A stretch of 64,000 nt of DNA from contig JAZQFN010000065.1 of the NCBI GenBank assembly GCA_045539515.1, positions 1 through 64,000 on the forward strand, in the 5' to 3' direction. The position numbers were made by a program, and so were the translations under genes. The DNA is from RGIG8748 sp045539515. GTDB lineage: Bacteria > Bacillota > Clostridia > UMGS1810. Under the pieces are notes generated by a model that did no database searches, had not been told where the DNA came from, and saw only the letters and a list, made by a program, of their open reading frames with translations. Shown in pieces: positions 38,748 through 48,566 of the stretch (the stretch's first letter is position 1; every line of letters begins with the position of its first letter).

Positions 38748-40046
38748 ATGTTTGCACTCAAAAATTTAAAAATAAACAGTAAGAACCACCTGGAAACAGG
38801 CGGCTGTGATACCGTGGAGCTTGCCAAAGAGTACGGCACTCCCCTGTATGTAATGGATGAAGAGAAAATACGCTCAAATATGCGTGCCTACAAAAATGCC
38901 ATTGACACCTATTACGGATGCGGCATGGCTCTGTATGCCAGCAAGGCACTTTCGGCAATAGGTATGTACAAGATTGCCTCCGAGGAGGGCATCGGTGTTG
39001 ATGTGGTATCCGGCGGAGAGCTTTATACTGCCCTTAAGGCAGGTTTTAACCCCGAAAACATATGCTTTCACGGTAACAACAAAAGCTATGACGAGCTTGA
39101 TATGGCAGTAAAGGAAAATGTGGGCTTAATATGCTGTGACAGTCACTTTGAATTGGATATCTTAAATTCCCTTGGTGAAAAGTACGGCAAAATAATTAAG
39201 GTTATGTTCCGTATAAAGCCCGGTGTGGAGGCTCACACTCACGAGTTTATAAGCACAGGTCAGATAGACTCGAAGTTTGGTTTTTCCATAGAAAACGGCG
39301 AAGCCGACGAAGTGGCAAAATACGCCCTTACTCTCGCAAATATAGAGGTTGTCGGTATCCATTGCCACATAGGCTCACAGATATTTGACCTGGAGCCCTT
39401 TAAGCTTGCAGCTGAGGTTATGACAAATTACTACATTAAGCTTATAAAGGACATAGGTCTGCCCCTTACCACTCTGGACCTTGGCGGCGGATTTGGCATA
39501 AGCTATGTTAAGGAAGACAGACCCATAGAATATCCAGAGTTTATAAAGGCAGTATCTAAAGTGGTTAAGGACATCTGCACCAAAGAGGAAATTAAACTCC
39601 CTTACATCCTTATGGAGCCGGGTCGCTCAATTGTGGGTGATGCAGGTATTACCCTTTACACAATTGGCAATATTAAAGATATCAAGAATGTACGTAAGTA
39701 CGTATCCGTAGACGGCGGAATGGCGGACAACCCTCGTTACATTCTCTACGAAGCCGAGTACGACGGTATTCTGGCAAACCGTGCAACCGATGAGCCCGAG
39801 GAGATTGTTACCGTATGCGGCAAATGCTGTGAATCCGGTGACATCATCATAAAGAATGCCCACCTGCCCAAGGCAAAGGAAGGCGATATTCTCGCCGTAA
39901 TGTCCACAGGCGCATACAACTACTCCATGTCATCCAACTACAACAGACTGCCCCGTCCTGCCATTGTACTGGCTAAAGACGGCAAATCAAAAGTAATGGT
40001 AAAAAGGGAAACCTACGAAGACATCATAAGAAACGATGTCATTTAA
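38748..40046 (+). CDS. lysA: Diaminopimelate decarboxylase
   Basis: A 432-residue PLP enzyme making lysine from meso-diaminopimelate. ALYASKALS holds the PLP lysine (about residue 63), VDVVSGGELY, GIHCHIGSQI, LGGGFGISY, EPGRSIVGDAG and CGKCCESGD are all conserved. ATG 38748 is preceded by AAGGAGG. First gene of a run with the M50 protease and scpAB. Confidence 0.95.
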   Translation: MFALKNLKINSKNHLETGGCDTVELAKEYGTPLYVMDEEKIRSNMRAYKNAIDTYYGCGMALYASKALSAIGMYKIASEEGIGVDVVSGGELYTALKAGFNPENICFHGNNKSYDELDMAVKENVGLICCDSHFELDILNSLGEKYGKIIKVMFRIKPGVEAHTHEFISTGQIDSKFGFSIENGEADEVAKYALTLANIEVVGIHCHIGSQIFDLEPFKLAAEVMTNYYIKLIKDIGLPLTTLDLGGGFGISYVKEDRPIEYPEFIKAVSKVVKDICTKEEIKLPYILMEPGRSIVGDAGITLYTIGNIKDIKNVRKYVSVDGGMADNPRYILYEAEYDGILANRATDEPEEIVTVCGKCCESGDIIIKNAHLPKAKEGDILAVMSTGAYNYSMSSNYNRLPRPAIVLAKDGKSKVMVKRETYEDIIRNDVI

Positions 40047-40061
40047 ATAAGGAGATTATAG

Positions 40062-40712
40062 ATGCTTACTTCTTTATTTAGTAATCCCAAGGCTTTTATT
40101 ACGGGATTGTTGCTTAGCATACCCGGGCTTATAATAGCCCTTTCCATGCATGAATTTGCTCACGGTTTTGCCGCCTACAAAATGGGCGACAACACCGCCA
40201 AATACAGCGGAAGACTTACATTAAACCCACTTCACCACTTGGACCCCATAGGTACACTGTGCCTGTTTTTGTGCAAATTTGGCTGGGCAAAGCCCGTGCC
40301 CATAAACCCATACAATTTCAGACATCGCAGACTTGGGGTAATAGTGGTTAGCCTTGCAGGGCCTCTTATGAATTTCCTGGTGGCGCTTATATCCTATTCC
40401 TTATTTATAGTATTGCCTCGTTTCGACATAATCATTTATGGCGATTTTTGGAGTAAAGTTTTATGGGAATGTCTCATACTCAATATAGGTCTCATGTGCT
40501 TTAACTTAATACCCATTCCTCCACTTGACGGCTCCAAGGTACTTTTGGAACTTTTACCCTTTGGATTGAGACGAAGCTACTATCAGTTGGAACGTTACTC
40601 ATCTTTAATACTTATGGCATTACTTCTGACCGGAGTTCTCGAACCGGTTGTTGATATAATGTTTAAGGGTGTATTTTTTATAATTTCAAAAATTGTAGGA
40701 TTGATTTTTTAA
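40062..40712 (+). CDS. Site-2 protease family (M50) metalloprotease
   Basis: A 216-residue membrane protease. HEFAHGFAAYKMG in helix 1 is the HExxH zinc site, NPLHHLDPIG and NLIPIPPLDGSK supply the remaining conserved residues. It is of the small type without a PDZ domain, common upstream of scpA in Clostridia. Its stop overlaps the scpA ATG (TAATG), so translation is coupled. Substrate unknown. Confidence 0.9.
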   Translation: MLTSLFSNPKAFITGLLLSIPGLIIALSMHEFAHGFAAYKMGDNTAKYSGRLTLNPLHHLDPIGTLCLFLCKFGWAKPVPINPYNFRHRRLGVIVVSLAGPLMNFLVALISYSLFIVLPRFDIIIYGDFWSKVLWECLILNIGLMCFNLIPIPPLDGSKVLLELLPFGLRRSYYQLERYSSLILMALLLTGVLEPVVDIMFKGVFFIISKIVGLIF

Positions 40713-41491
40713 TGGACGAGCTTATATTTAAAACCGAAAGCTTCGAAGGTCCCCTTGAGCTTCTGGAAAATCTTATAAAAAAGAATAAACTGGACATATG
40801 CAAGGTATCTCTCATTGCCATTACAGACCAGTACATTGAGTACATAAACAATATGGAAGAGATGAACCTTGAGGTTTCTGCGGATTTTCTTCTGGTGGCA
40901 TCAAACCTCTTGTACATTAAGTCCAAGGCACTCCTGCCCAAGCACGACGAGGAAGAAGACGACAGCGAAGAGATTGCACAAAGCCTTACGGAAGCCCTTA
41001 AGGAACGCGCCCGTATGAAGATAATATCCGAAAGATTCCGCACAATGCAGTTTGACGGCACCTTCCGTTTCTTTAAGGAAGAAGAAAAAATTGAAAAGCG
41101 CAAGGTAGAGCAAAAGTTTGAAAATTTAGATATAAACAAGCTCTACGATGCCTTTATGACAGTACTTGAAAAAACTCAGCGAAGAGCTCCCCCACCCAAA
41201 TCCAACTTTACAGGTATCGTGGGAAGAGAGCCTGTATCCGTAAGAGATAAAGCAGGCAAGCTCATACATAAACTGAGAAATACCAAGAAGCTTCGCTTTG
41301 AGGCTATATTTGAAGATGCAAAACACAAAAACGAGGTTGTGGCAATATTCCTTGCCATACTGGAGCTTATGAAGCTCAATCAGATTCTCGCCTACGAAGA
41401 AGACGAAAAAATAATAATCCGTCTGGGCGATAATGCAAGCGAAAATACAGAGGAGATATTGTCTAATATCAGCGGTGATTTAAATGAATAG
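40712..41491 (+). CDS. scpA: Segregation and condensation protein A
   Basis: A 259-residue kleisin subunit of the Smc-ScpAB condensin. The N-terminus (FKTESFEGPLELLENLIKKNKLDI) binds the Smc neck and the C-terminal winged helix (FLAILELMKLNQILAYEE) binds the Smc head. It overlaps scpB by 8 bp. Confidence 0.93.
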   Translation: MDELIFKTESFEGPLELLENLIKKNKLDICKVSLIAITDQYIEYINNMEEMNLEVSADFLLVASNLLYIKSKALLPKHDEEEDDSEEIAQSLTEALKERARMKIISERFRTMQFDGTFRFFKEEEKIEKRKVEQKFENLDINKLYDAFMTVLEKTQRRAPPPKSNFTGIVGREPVSVRDKAGKLIHKLRNTKKLRFEAIFEDAKHKNEVVAIFLAILELMKLNQILAYEEDEKIIIRLGDNASENTEEILSNISGDLNE

Positions 41492-42161
41492 AAAACCAAA
41501 AGCAATACTTGAGGGAATACTCTTTGCCATGGGCGAAGCAGTACCCGTAAAAAGAATAGCCGAAGTTATGGAATTGGAAGAGAAAGAAGTGGAAACACTA
41601 TTGGAAGAGCTCTCAAACGACTACAACTCTTCTTCCGAAAGAGGCATACACCTTATACGCCTTGAAGACAGCTACCAGCTATGCACCAAGAGAGAATACT
41701 ACGACTACATTCATCAGCTTAAAGAAAAAGCAAGACGCTCTGCCCTTACCAATGCAGGTCTTGAGGTGCTCTCGGTTGTAGCCTACAATCAACCGGTAAC
41801 AAGAAGCTCCATAGAGTTTATCCGGGGAGTAAACAGTGACGGTCCCTTAAATAATCTTGTGGCGGCAGGCCTTGTAAGAGAAATGGGCAGACTTGACGCC
41901 CCCGGAAGACCCATACTCTTTGGTACAACAGACGAATTTTTAAGGTCATTTAATCTGTCTTCCCTTACAGAGCTTCCCGATGTAGACAAGGAATACTCAT
42001 TTGAAGGACTCAATGCCGAGCTCAGCGGCGCACCCATACTCATAGGCGAAGACGAGCTCAACAAAGACCAGATTAAGATTGACTTTGAAATAGAAGACCC
42101 GGACAAAGACCACGACCCGGAACCTCAGCAACAGACCCGGATGCTCCTGGACGAAGAATAA
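41484..42161 (+). CDS. scpB: Segregation and condensation protein B
   Basis: A 225-residue protein with two winged-helix domains: ILEGILFAMGEAVPVKRIAEVM and VVAYNQPVTRSSIEFIRGVNSDGPL, as in ScpB. It dimerises and binds ScpA. The acidic C-terminal tail of about 50 residues is longer than average. Start overlaps scpA. Confidence 0.93.
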   Translation: MNRKPKAILEGILFAMGEAVPVKRIAEVMELEEKEVETLLEELSNDYNSSSERGIHLIRLEDSYQLCTKREYYDYIHQLKEKARRSALTNAGLEVLSVVAYNQPVTRSSIEFIRGVNSDGPLNNLVAAGLVREMGRLDAPGRPILFGTTDEFLRSFNLSSLTELPDVDKEYSFEGLNAELSGAPILIGEDELNKDQIKIDFEIEDPDKDHDPEPQQQTRMLLDEE

Positions 42162-42190
42162 ACCCTTAGACTCCACCCGGAGGTCATAGT

Positions 42191-42736
42191 ATGACTGTAC
42201 TCTACACTATACTCGCCATATTGATTGTGGCGGTAATATGGCTTTTATTGTCGAAAATAAAAGTGTATTATGAATATCATAAATATCCCGAAGAGAAATT
42301 CTCATCTACCCTTAAGCTGAAATTGGGATTTATAGACCTTACATGGCTTATAAAAGAAAAATCCCTTGAAGAAAAGCTTAAGTTCTGGCTGAAGGTTCTT
42401 AAAATTCTAAAAGAGGTATACCCTAAAAACAGAACCTTTGTGCAGAAAAGTCTTATAATAAATGACATAGACTTCCACATTAAGTTCGGTCTGTCTGACC
42501 CGGACAAAACCGCACCGGCAGCTGCCGGAATATGGGCATTCTTGCACAGTATTCTTTCCCTTGCCAGTTCCCTGGGTACTCTTAAAGACCACTTCTTTGA
42601 AGTGGCACCTGTATACACGGAACCCGGACTTATAGTAAAAGGACATTTTAAGATATCCATAAGGTTAATAAATGCGCTTTCCATTTTGTGGAAAATGTAT
42701 TTGATATATAGAAAATTACCCAAAGAAAGTAAATAA
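42191..42736 (+). CDS. DUF2953 family membrane protein
   Basis: A 181-residue protein with one N-terminal membrane helix (about residues 3-22) and a soluble part carrying a KLGFIDLTWLI strand and, later, FGLSDPDKTAPAAAGIWAFLHS, the recognisable core of DUF2953. It lies between scpB and ytfJ as in many spore-forming Clostridia. Function unknown; the location suggests a sporulation or envelope role. Confidence 0.82.
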   Translation: MTVLYTILAILIVAVIWLLLSKIKVYYEYHKYPEEKFSSTLKLKLGFIDLTWLIKEKSLEEKLKFWLKVLKILKEVYPKNRTFVQKSLIINDIDFHIKFGLSDPDKTAPAAAGIWAFLHSILSLASSLGTLKDHFFEVAPVYTEPGLIVKGHFKISIRLINALSILWKMYLIYRKLPKESK

Positions 42737-42757
42737 TATTAAAAAGGCGGCGATATT

Positions 42758-43216
42758 ATGGAAAAACATCCCCTCGAAGGCTTAACAAGTGAATCTATGG
42801 AGCAGATTAAAAAGCTCGTAGATGTCAACACAATAGTTGGCAACCCTGTAACAACCCCCGACGGCACTACTATCATACCCGTGTCCAAGGTTACATTCGG
42901 ATTTGGTTCAGGCGGAAGCGAATTCAGCCAGCGCCCTGACTCAAAGGCAGGCGGCAACCTCTTTGGCGGTGCTACAGGCGGAACAGTATCTATTAACCCT
43001 GTGGCATTTCTGGTAGTAAATTCCGACCATGTAAGACTTCTCTCCGTAAACGGCTCCACAACCACAGCAGATAAGCTTATAGACCTTATCCCCGAGCTTA
43101 TTACAAAGGTAACCAAGCTCACCAATGAAATGATGGATAAGAGAGCAGCACGCAAAGCAAAGGAAGCCAAAGCATCGGAAGTGGAAGTTGAAGCATCCGA
43201 AGACATCGAACTTTAA
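42758..43216 (+). CDS. ytfJ: GerW/YtfJ family sporulation-associated protein
   Basis: A 152-residue protein with VVGNPVTTPDGTTIIPVSKVTFGFGSGGSEF-type strands, a Gly-rich GGNLFGGATGGTVSINPVAFLVV centre and a lysine/alanine helix at the end. In Bacillus this family (GerW) is linked to spore germination. AAAGGCGGC precedes ATG. A bidirectional terminator follows. Confidence 0.88.
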   Translation: MEKHPLEGLTSESMEQIKKLVDVNTIVGNPVTTPDGTTIIPVSKVTFGFGSGGSEFSQRPDSKAGGNLFGGATGGTVSINPVAFLVVNSDHVRLLSVNGSTTTADKLIDLIPELITKVTKLTNEMMDKRAARKAKEAKASEVEVEASEDIEL

Positions 43217-43243
43217 GACGTTATTAAGACAATAAACCCAAAA

Positions 43244-43273
43244 AAATAAACCTCCCATCCGGGAGGTTTATTT
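43244..43273. terminator. Bidirectional terminator between ytfJ and the solute-binding protein gene
   Basis: AAATAAACCTCCC pairs with GGGAGGTTTATTT around a four-base loop; A6 before and T5 after serve both strands. Confidence 0.9.
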
Positions 43274-43283
43274 TTATGTTAAA

Positions 43284-44879
43284 TTATTTGTAATCCTTGG
43301 GGTTGGTCTTGTGGGGGTTATCCTTAAGATATGCATTTACTGCTTCTCTGTTCTGACGGAACTGTTCCATAGCTTCGGGATGTTCCTTCACATATGTATC
43401 AACCTGTGTCTGTACAAACTTTAAGTACTTATCAATACCTGCTACTTTGAGAGCTTCTTTTTCCTTCTTAATAGCTTCATCAACATTGCTTACTGCACCA
43501 TAGAGTCTGGGCATGGAGTACTCTTTGTATACATCATCAAGTCGAACTGCCATAGCCTGTGTATCTACTGTGTCGCCTGTCTGGATGGGGCAGTTAACAA
43601 GAGGATCGTTTACGGTCTTGTTTGCAAGTTCCTCTTCAAGTGCTACTGCATAAGGATAGTCATACTTTGTAGCAAAGTCAAATTCTGTATTTCTGATGCT
43701 TACCCAGGGAGCAGTATATACTTTTTCTTCGGCAACTTCAAGAGGTTCATAACCTGCATCGGTAATATCGAAGTGAACGCCCTGTTCACCATACTGAATA
43801 AGGTAGTACAGGTCTTTGTTTTCAAGTACAGCATTTAAAACCTTAAGTGCATTTGCCTTGTTGGTAGATGTAGCACTAATTGCTGTACCATAGCTTACAT
43901 AGTTGTATGCTCTCTGGTACTTTTCGTATAATGAATAGAAACGGACATCCCAATTCTTTGCTGCGGGAACCTTCTTTAAATCGTTGTAAAGTACATTACC
44001 TACAGCAGGAGAACCTACCCACGCCATAGCACTCTTACCGTTTCTAAAGTTTTCTTCGGAGGAAACATCTGCGGAAAGAATGGACTTGGAGAATACACCT
44101 GCATCGTACCACTTCTTAACGGTATCAGAATACTCCTTAACTTCGGGAGTATCTACACCAAGGAAGAGCTTATATTCGTCATCGAAGAGATTGTAGTAGT
44201 AGTGGGATGCGTAAGAGAGTGAACCGGGATTTGCCCAGCCCCAGTCTGCGGCAAACATTACAAATATCATATAACCCGAACCACCGTTGGTGTTGTAGGG
44301 AATAACATTGTGCTCGCCTCTGTTTTTACCTTCGGCAACTGCCATAAGGAACTTATCGATATCCTCGATGGTATCAAGAGTTTCAATGCCGTACTTATCC
44401 ATAAGGTCGCCACGTACACCGTAGCATCTGTTTGCAGCCCAGCTGTCGCCTATAGCAGGGATTAAATAGTACTTACCTTCGTATCTGGCAACATCCAGCT
44501 GTTCCTGACCGTTTTCCCATATGTAGGGAGCGTACTTCTTGAAGTCTTCTTCCTTAATCTCCATAAATGCGCCCTTGGCAACATTCTTCCAGTAGCCCTG
44601 ATGGTCAGGAGCTCCGATAAGGTCAAACTTATCACCGGCTGAGAAAAGAAGGTCATACTGAGTGGAATCGTAAGCTACAAATTCGATTGTGCATCCGGTA
44701 AGTTCCTTAACTCTCTTGTTGATAAGGTCGAATACTCTCTGGTTATCCGGACCCATATCCATGGTTACGTACCATGTTACCACATCGCTTCCCTGTTCCT
44801 CTTCCTTGCCACAGCCTGCAAAAAGACTTGCCGCAATAACAAGAACAAGAATAAGGGAAATAATTCTGAACTTTTTCAT
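43284..44879 (-). CDS. Extracellular solute-binding lipoprotein (sugar ABC type)
   Basis: A 531-residue lipoprotein with the lipobox SLFAGC (Cys near residue 22). The mature part has the layout of large oligosaccharide-binding proteins of the LplA type: VDVVTWYVTMDMGP near the start, a GDKFDLIG segment, and a long C-terminal region with KANALKVLNAVLENKDLYYLIQYG. It would capture sugars for an ABC importer. No permease or ATPase gene adjoins it in the window, so the transporter must be encoded elsewhere. Upstream 44880-45105 is AT-rich and without a gene. Confidence 0.83.
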   Translation of the reverse strand: MKKFRIISLILVLVIAASLFAGCGKEEEQGSDVVTWYVTMDMGPDNQRVFDLINKRVKELTGCTIEFVAYDSTQYDLLFSAGDKFDLIGAPDHQGYWKNVAKGAFMEIKEEDFKKYAPYIWENGQEQLDVARYEGKYYLIPAIGDSWAANRCYGVRGDLMDKYGIETLDTIEDIDKFLMAVAEGKNRGEHNVIPYNTNGGSGYMIFVMFAADWGWANPGSLSYASHYYYNLFDDEYKLFLGVDTPEVKEYSDTVKKWYDAGVFSKSILSADVSSEENFRNGKSAMAWVGSPAVGNVLYNDLKKVPAAKNWDVRFYSLYEKYQRAYNYVSYGTAISATSTNKANALKVLNAVLENKDLYYLIQYGEQGVHFDITDAGYEPLEVAEEKVYTAPWVSIRNTEFDFATKYDYPYAVALEEELANKTVNDPLVNCPIQTGDTVDTQAMAVRLDDVYKEYSMPRLYGAVSNVDEAIKKEKEALKVAGIDKYLKFVQTQVDTYVKEHPEAMEQFRQNREAVNAYLKDNPHKTNPKDYK

Positions 44880-45105
44880 TTTCTTTTCGGGATTCGATTA
44901 AAAAACGAATCCGCCTCCTTTCATAATATTTATATAATATAATCCTACGATTATATTATTACATAAAAATTTTTAAATTGCAATATATAAAATTGCTGTT
45001 TTTAATGTTCAAAGTTGTTGTTTTAATACAAAGGGTTATGTATCTTTTCATTTTTATTATGATATACCCTTGTGACGGTATTTGTGTGCAAAAATGGTGC
45101 TGATT

Positions 45106-46092
45106 TTATTTACTGTACTTTTCCCCATTGGTTCTTAAGGCGTGCTCAAGCTCCACAGACTGAATTGCGCTCTCCAAATCGCAGATTACCTCGTCGGAGT
45201 GTCTTAAGTGTTCAAAGAAAAGTCTGTTTTCTTCGTAGAAACCGCTAAGCTCAAACATTTCAAGGCTGTCGGACAGGGTATCGCCTGTTATAACCTCCTG
45301 CACATAGTTAACCTTAACGTGGGTAAGCTTTCCGGGAACATCTATATTGTTCCAGAAGGGAAGCTCCACAAAGTAGGAATTATCCACAGTGTTTACGGTA
45401 ATTCTCTCTACCACCGAACCTCCTGCAGGCATAAAGCTTATTTGGGCAAGCACACCGTTTTCCATAATGGCGTTCATAGCTATATTTTTTACATTCCTGC
45501 CAAATTCAGGAAGCTGCTGATAAGTAAAGCTTACATCTTTATAATCGGCGCCTATAATGTCCTTTACCACATCTATGGCGTGAATTGCAGTAGTTGCAAA
45601 ATCTTCTTCATAACGCTGTGTACGATACATCTGATATGTAATGTTTAAAATCTTGCCTTCATCTTTAGCCAAAAGTTCCTTAAGCTTTAATATAAGGGGC
45701 GTATACCGGCGGTTAAAGGCAGTACGAACATTAACTCCGCTTTCCTTTGCTGCCTTAAGCATAAGCTCGATTTCTTCCACATTTTTTCCGGGAGGTTTTT
45801 CCATTATAATGTTGTAGCCCTTTTTCATGATGTCAATTGACATAGGACAGGTAAGCTTCACCGGGCAAAGAAGGGAAACCACATCGGGTTTTACTTCGTC
45901 CAGCATTTTTTTGTAGTCGGTATAGTATGCTTCAAAACCGAACTGCTCTTTAAAGCTTTTTGCTGCCTCTTCGTTTACATCACAGCAAGCCGCAAGGCAC
46001 ACGTTATCATAGTCATTTTTGTACTTTGCAAAAGCAGGTCCGTGGCCGGTTCTTGCCATAGCACCGCAACCTATGGAACAAATCTTAAACAT
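45106..46092 (-). CDS. Gfo/Idh/MocA family oxidoreductase
   Basis: A 328-residue NAD(P)-dependent sugar or cyclitol dehydrogenase. SIGCGAMARTGHGPAFAKY at the N-terminus binds the nucleotide, IIMEKPPGKNVEEIELM holds the EKP motif, and a C-terminal alpha/beta domain follows. GGAGG precedes ATG. Same strand as the nitrilase, dehydrogenase and glycosidase genes, so perhaps part of a catabolic set, though a repeat block separates it from the next gene. Substrate unknown. Confidence 0.87.
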   Translation of the reverse strand: MFKICSIGCGAMARTGHGPAFAKYKNDYDNVCLAACCDVNEEAAKSFKEQFGFEAYYTDYKKMLDEVKPDVVSLLCPVKLTCPMSIDIMKKGYNIIMEKPPGKNVEEIELMLKAAKESGVNVRTAFNRRYTPLILKLKELLAKDEGKILNITYQMYRTQRYEEDFATTAIHAIDVVKDIIGADYKDVSFTYQQLPEFGRNVKNIAMNAIMENGVLAQISFMPAGGSVVERITVNTVDNSYFVELPFWNNIDVPGKLTHVKVNYVQEVITGDTLSDSLEMFELSGFYEENRLFFEHLRHSDEVICDLESAIQSVELEHALRTNGEKYSK

Positions 46093-46129
46093 TGATGTTT
46101 CCTCCAGTGTTATCAGTTCTTATTGAAAG

Positions 46130-46322
46130 GGAGATTCTTCGCTTCGCTCAGATAAGTGATGCCCCAAGAGCGTATGCGATTGGGTGGCAGAACTTATCTG
46201 AGCGAATGCAATGAGTCGTAATGACATTTTGGTTTTATTGTTGTGGAGATTCTTCGCTTCGCTTTAGAATGACATTCTGATTTTATTGCCGGGGAGATTC
46301 TTCGCTTCGCTCAGAATGACAC
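46130..46322. repeat. REP-like palindromic repeats (three units)
   Basis: GGAGATTCTTCGCTTCGCTCAGAATGACA-like units occur at about 46130, 46245 and 46292. In the first the loop is expanded by a perfect CTCAGATAAGT/ACTTATCTGAG stem (46147-46157, 46192-46202) enclosing further pairing. Related units lie at 49557-49808 and a partial one near 56645-56700. Confidence 0.75.
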
Positions 46323-46341
46323 CTTGTTGATGTATTTCTTA

Positions 46342-47517
46342 TTAACCGTGAAATTCCTCGGTTAAAGGCATATACATATCGGGTCGGCGTTCGTACTTAT
46401 AGATATTTCTGCCCTCTCCGCTTCCTGCACCTACAGACAGACATTTCTCCCAATGGGGCTCATTGATGTCCACAGTTGCCACGGCGTAGTGCTTATCCCC
46501 CACTGTATCTATGGATTCACCGGATTTATCCTGAATTCTTGTCATCTTAAGATGCTCCGAGGATACCACATAAGCACCTGTTACGTAGGAAACGGCATAT
46601 GCCTGTGGAAAACCCCAACCTCTTGTAGGGTTAACAATAATATCGCAATTGTCCTTGTAGAGAAGCTGACCCATTTCGGGGAACCATATATCCCAGCAGA
46701 TTACAAAGCCTATTCTGCCGATATCGGTATCCACAACTACTGACTTATCGCCGGGGGTTATGCCCATTTCGTATTCCATAATGGTAAGATGTATTTTGTC
46801 GTATTCGGCAATGATTTCGCCCTTGCGGTCAAAGAGCAGACACCTGTTGTAGCGGTTGCCCTTTTCTTCAATATGCCAGGAACCGGAAATATATATACCG
46901 TGCTCTTTTGCCTTTTCGGCAATTCGTGTTACTGCAGGGTGCTCGTAGGTTACAAACTTTTTATCCAAAGGAATTACCGGGTCGCACATATTGTGCCAAT
47001 GCTCTGTAAGCACAATAAGGTCGGGGTTTTCCTTGGCTACAATCTTGTCTATTTCATCACAATAGGCCTGAATTGTGGACTCGTGAGTCTGTATTCTGTC
47101 TTCCACAATAGTATTGCTGAGTGCCGCCATAGTTACAACCTTCGGCTCATAATTGCCTATACATTCGTAGGTTATATCCCCCAAAATCGCCACTGCATCT
47201 TCCTTGCAATGATAGAGAGCATCTATGGTAAATTCCACGGAGCTTTCAGGTGAGGTTATTACATCTTCGGCTTCTATGTAGCTTCTGTACTTTCTGTAGC
47301 CGGTTTCATCATACCAGTTTACAAGGAGCTTTTCCTTAGTATTTCCGGGCTTGGAATCAATAGAAATACGGTATTTTTTGCCTTCTTCACAAGGCATTTT
47401 GTCACTTTGATACCACACTCTTGCCCACATATCCGTGGTAAATTCCGAAACAACCTTTTTGTCGCAAAATGCAGTTTTTACACGACTGTCTGCAGCCATA
47501 ACATTCCAGTTAATCAT
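46342..47517 (-). CDS. Carbon-nitrogen hydrolase (nitrilase superfamily) with N-terminal beta domain
   Basis: A 391-residue protein. From about residue 125 the nitrilase fold appears with its catalytic triad: Glu in LTEHWHNM, Lys in YDKIHLT, and Cys in FVICWDIWFPE. The first 120 residues are beta-rich with a KYRISIDSKPGN segment, an extra domain possibly for binding a substrate. It would hydrolyse an amide or nitrile. It lies 11 bp from the 2-hydroxyacid dehydrogenase gene, so both are likely co-transcribed. Actual substrate unknown. Confidence 0.85.
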   Translation of the reverse strand: MINWNVMAADSRVKTAFCDKKVVSEFTTDMWARVWYQSDKMPCEEGKKYRISIDSKPGNTKEKLLVNWYDETGYRKYRSYIEAEDVITSPESSVEFTIDALYHCKEDAVAILGDITYECIGNYEPKVVTMAALSNTIVEDRIQTHESTIQAYCDEIDKIVAKENPDLIVLTEHWHNMCDPVIPLDKKFVTYEHPAVTRIAEKAKEHGIYISGSWHIEEKGNRYNRCLLFDRKGEIIAEYDKIHLTIMEYEMGITPGDKSVVVDTDIGRIGFVICWDIWFPEMGQLLYKDNCDIIVNPTRGWGFPQAYAVSYVTGAYVVSSEHLKMTRIQDKSGESIDTVGDKHYAVATVDINEPHWEKCLSVGAGSGEGRNIYKYERRPDMYMPLTEEFHG

Positions 47518-47528
47518 AAGTGTTTACC

Positions 47529-48566
47529 TCACTTTTTCTTTTTAAGTCCTTCGTGGGTCATTCTCTTACCCTGCTCATAGGAAACTACGTGTTCAAAATT
47601 ATTTTTTCCCTCTAAGAACTTTTCCACATCGTCTAAAACTGCCAAAGTTACAAGCTCTCTGTAGTCCAATGTAGGTCCGCCCTGATGAGGGAGAAGTATT
47701 GCATTTTCAAGTTTTCTTATGGGAGCATCCATGGGAAGGGGCTCCACGGAGTATACATCAATAGCAGCTCTTATGTCGGGTCTTTCTTTAAGAACCTCGG
47801 CGAGAGCTTCTTCGTCTATTACGGGACCTCTTGCGGTATTTACGATTACACCGTTGGGTTTCATCCTTCGCATATGCTCGCCCTTAACCAGGTGATAGGT
47901 CTTTTCGTTGAGCCCTGAATGAACGGATACAAAATCACAGGTTTCAAAAATTTCGTCAAGAGATGCCACCCTTACCCCGAAGCCGTCTGCCGCATCCTGC
48001 TTTAAATATTCGGAGTGAACCAGAATCTCATCTACGCAAAATGCTTTGAGAAGAGGTACAACATCCTTGGCTATTTCGCCAAAGCCCACAAGACCAATCT
48101 TTTTGCCTCTTAAGCCCCATACGTTTGTGTTGTACTTAGACCAGCCGTCATTCATCATCTGCTGATTTATCTTAATGAAGTGTCTGCCTGCCGCAAGCAT
48201 ATATAAAACAGTCCCTTCCGCAACGGATTGTGCAAATACCTTGTTTCCGGAAAGAATAGGAATATTTCTCTTTTCAAGTGCACCGTCTTCGGAGAGCAAA
48301 AGAGCTATGGAGCCGCCTACATGTACAACCATTTTAAGGCTGTCTGCACACGCCACAATTTCTTCGTCAAAAGGAATTGCACCCCAGCCTGTAAACACTA
48401 TGTCTACGCCCTTTACGGCTTGTTTCCATTCATCCTTTGTAAATGGTCTGCCAAGGTCGTTGTAAGCTACTTCATCAGCAAGAGGAATCAGTCTGTCCAA
48501 TACCTTCTTAGTATAGAAAGTATCAAAGGTGTCATTACCTCTGGGATAAGATAATAAAAACTTCAT
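47529..48566 (-). CDS. D-isomer-specific 2-hydroxyacid dehydrogenase
   Basis: A 345-residue NAD-dependent enzyme. RGKKIGLVGFGEIAKDVV is the Rossmann loop, VNTARGPVIDEEAL holds the catalytic Arg, and the Glu and His follow at SVEPLP and LLPHQGGPT. It may reduce a keto-acid product of sugar or uronic-acid breakdown. First gene of a pair with the nitrilase gene; ATG preceded by GAGG. Divergent to the AraC regulator, which may control it. Confidence 0.87.
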   Translation of the reverse strand: MKFLLSYPRGNDTFDTFYTKKVLDRLIPLADEVAYNDLGRPFTKDEWKQAVKGVDIVFTGWGAIPFDEEIVACADSLKMVVHVGGSIALLLSEDGALEKRNIPILSGNKVFAQSVAEGTVLYMLAAGRHFIKINQQMMNDGWSKYNTNVWGLRGKKIGLVGFGEIAKDVVPLLKAFCVDEILVHSEYLKQDAADGFGVRVASLDEIFETCDFVSVHSGLNEKTYHLVKGEHMRRMKPNGVIVNTARGPVIDEEALAEVLKERPDIRAAIDVYSVEPLPMDAPIRKLENAILLPHQGGPTLDYRELVTLAVLDDVEKFLEGKNNFEHVVSYEQGKRMTHEGLKKKK

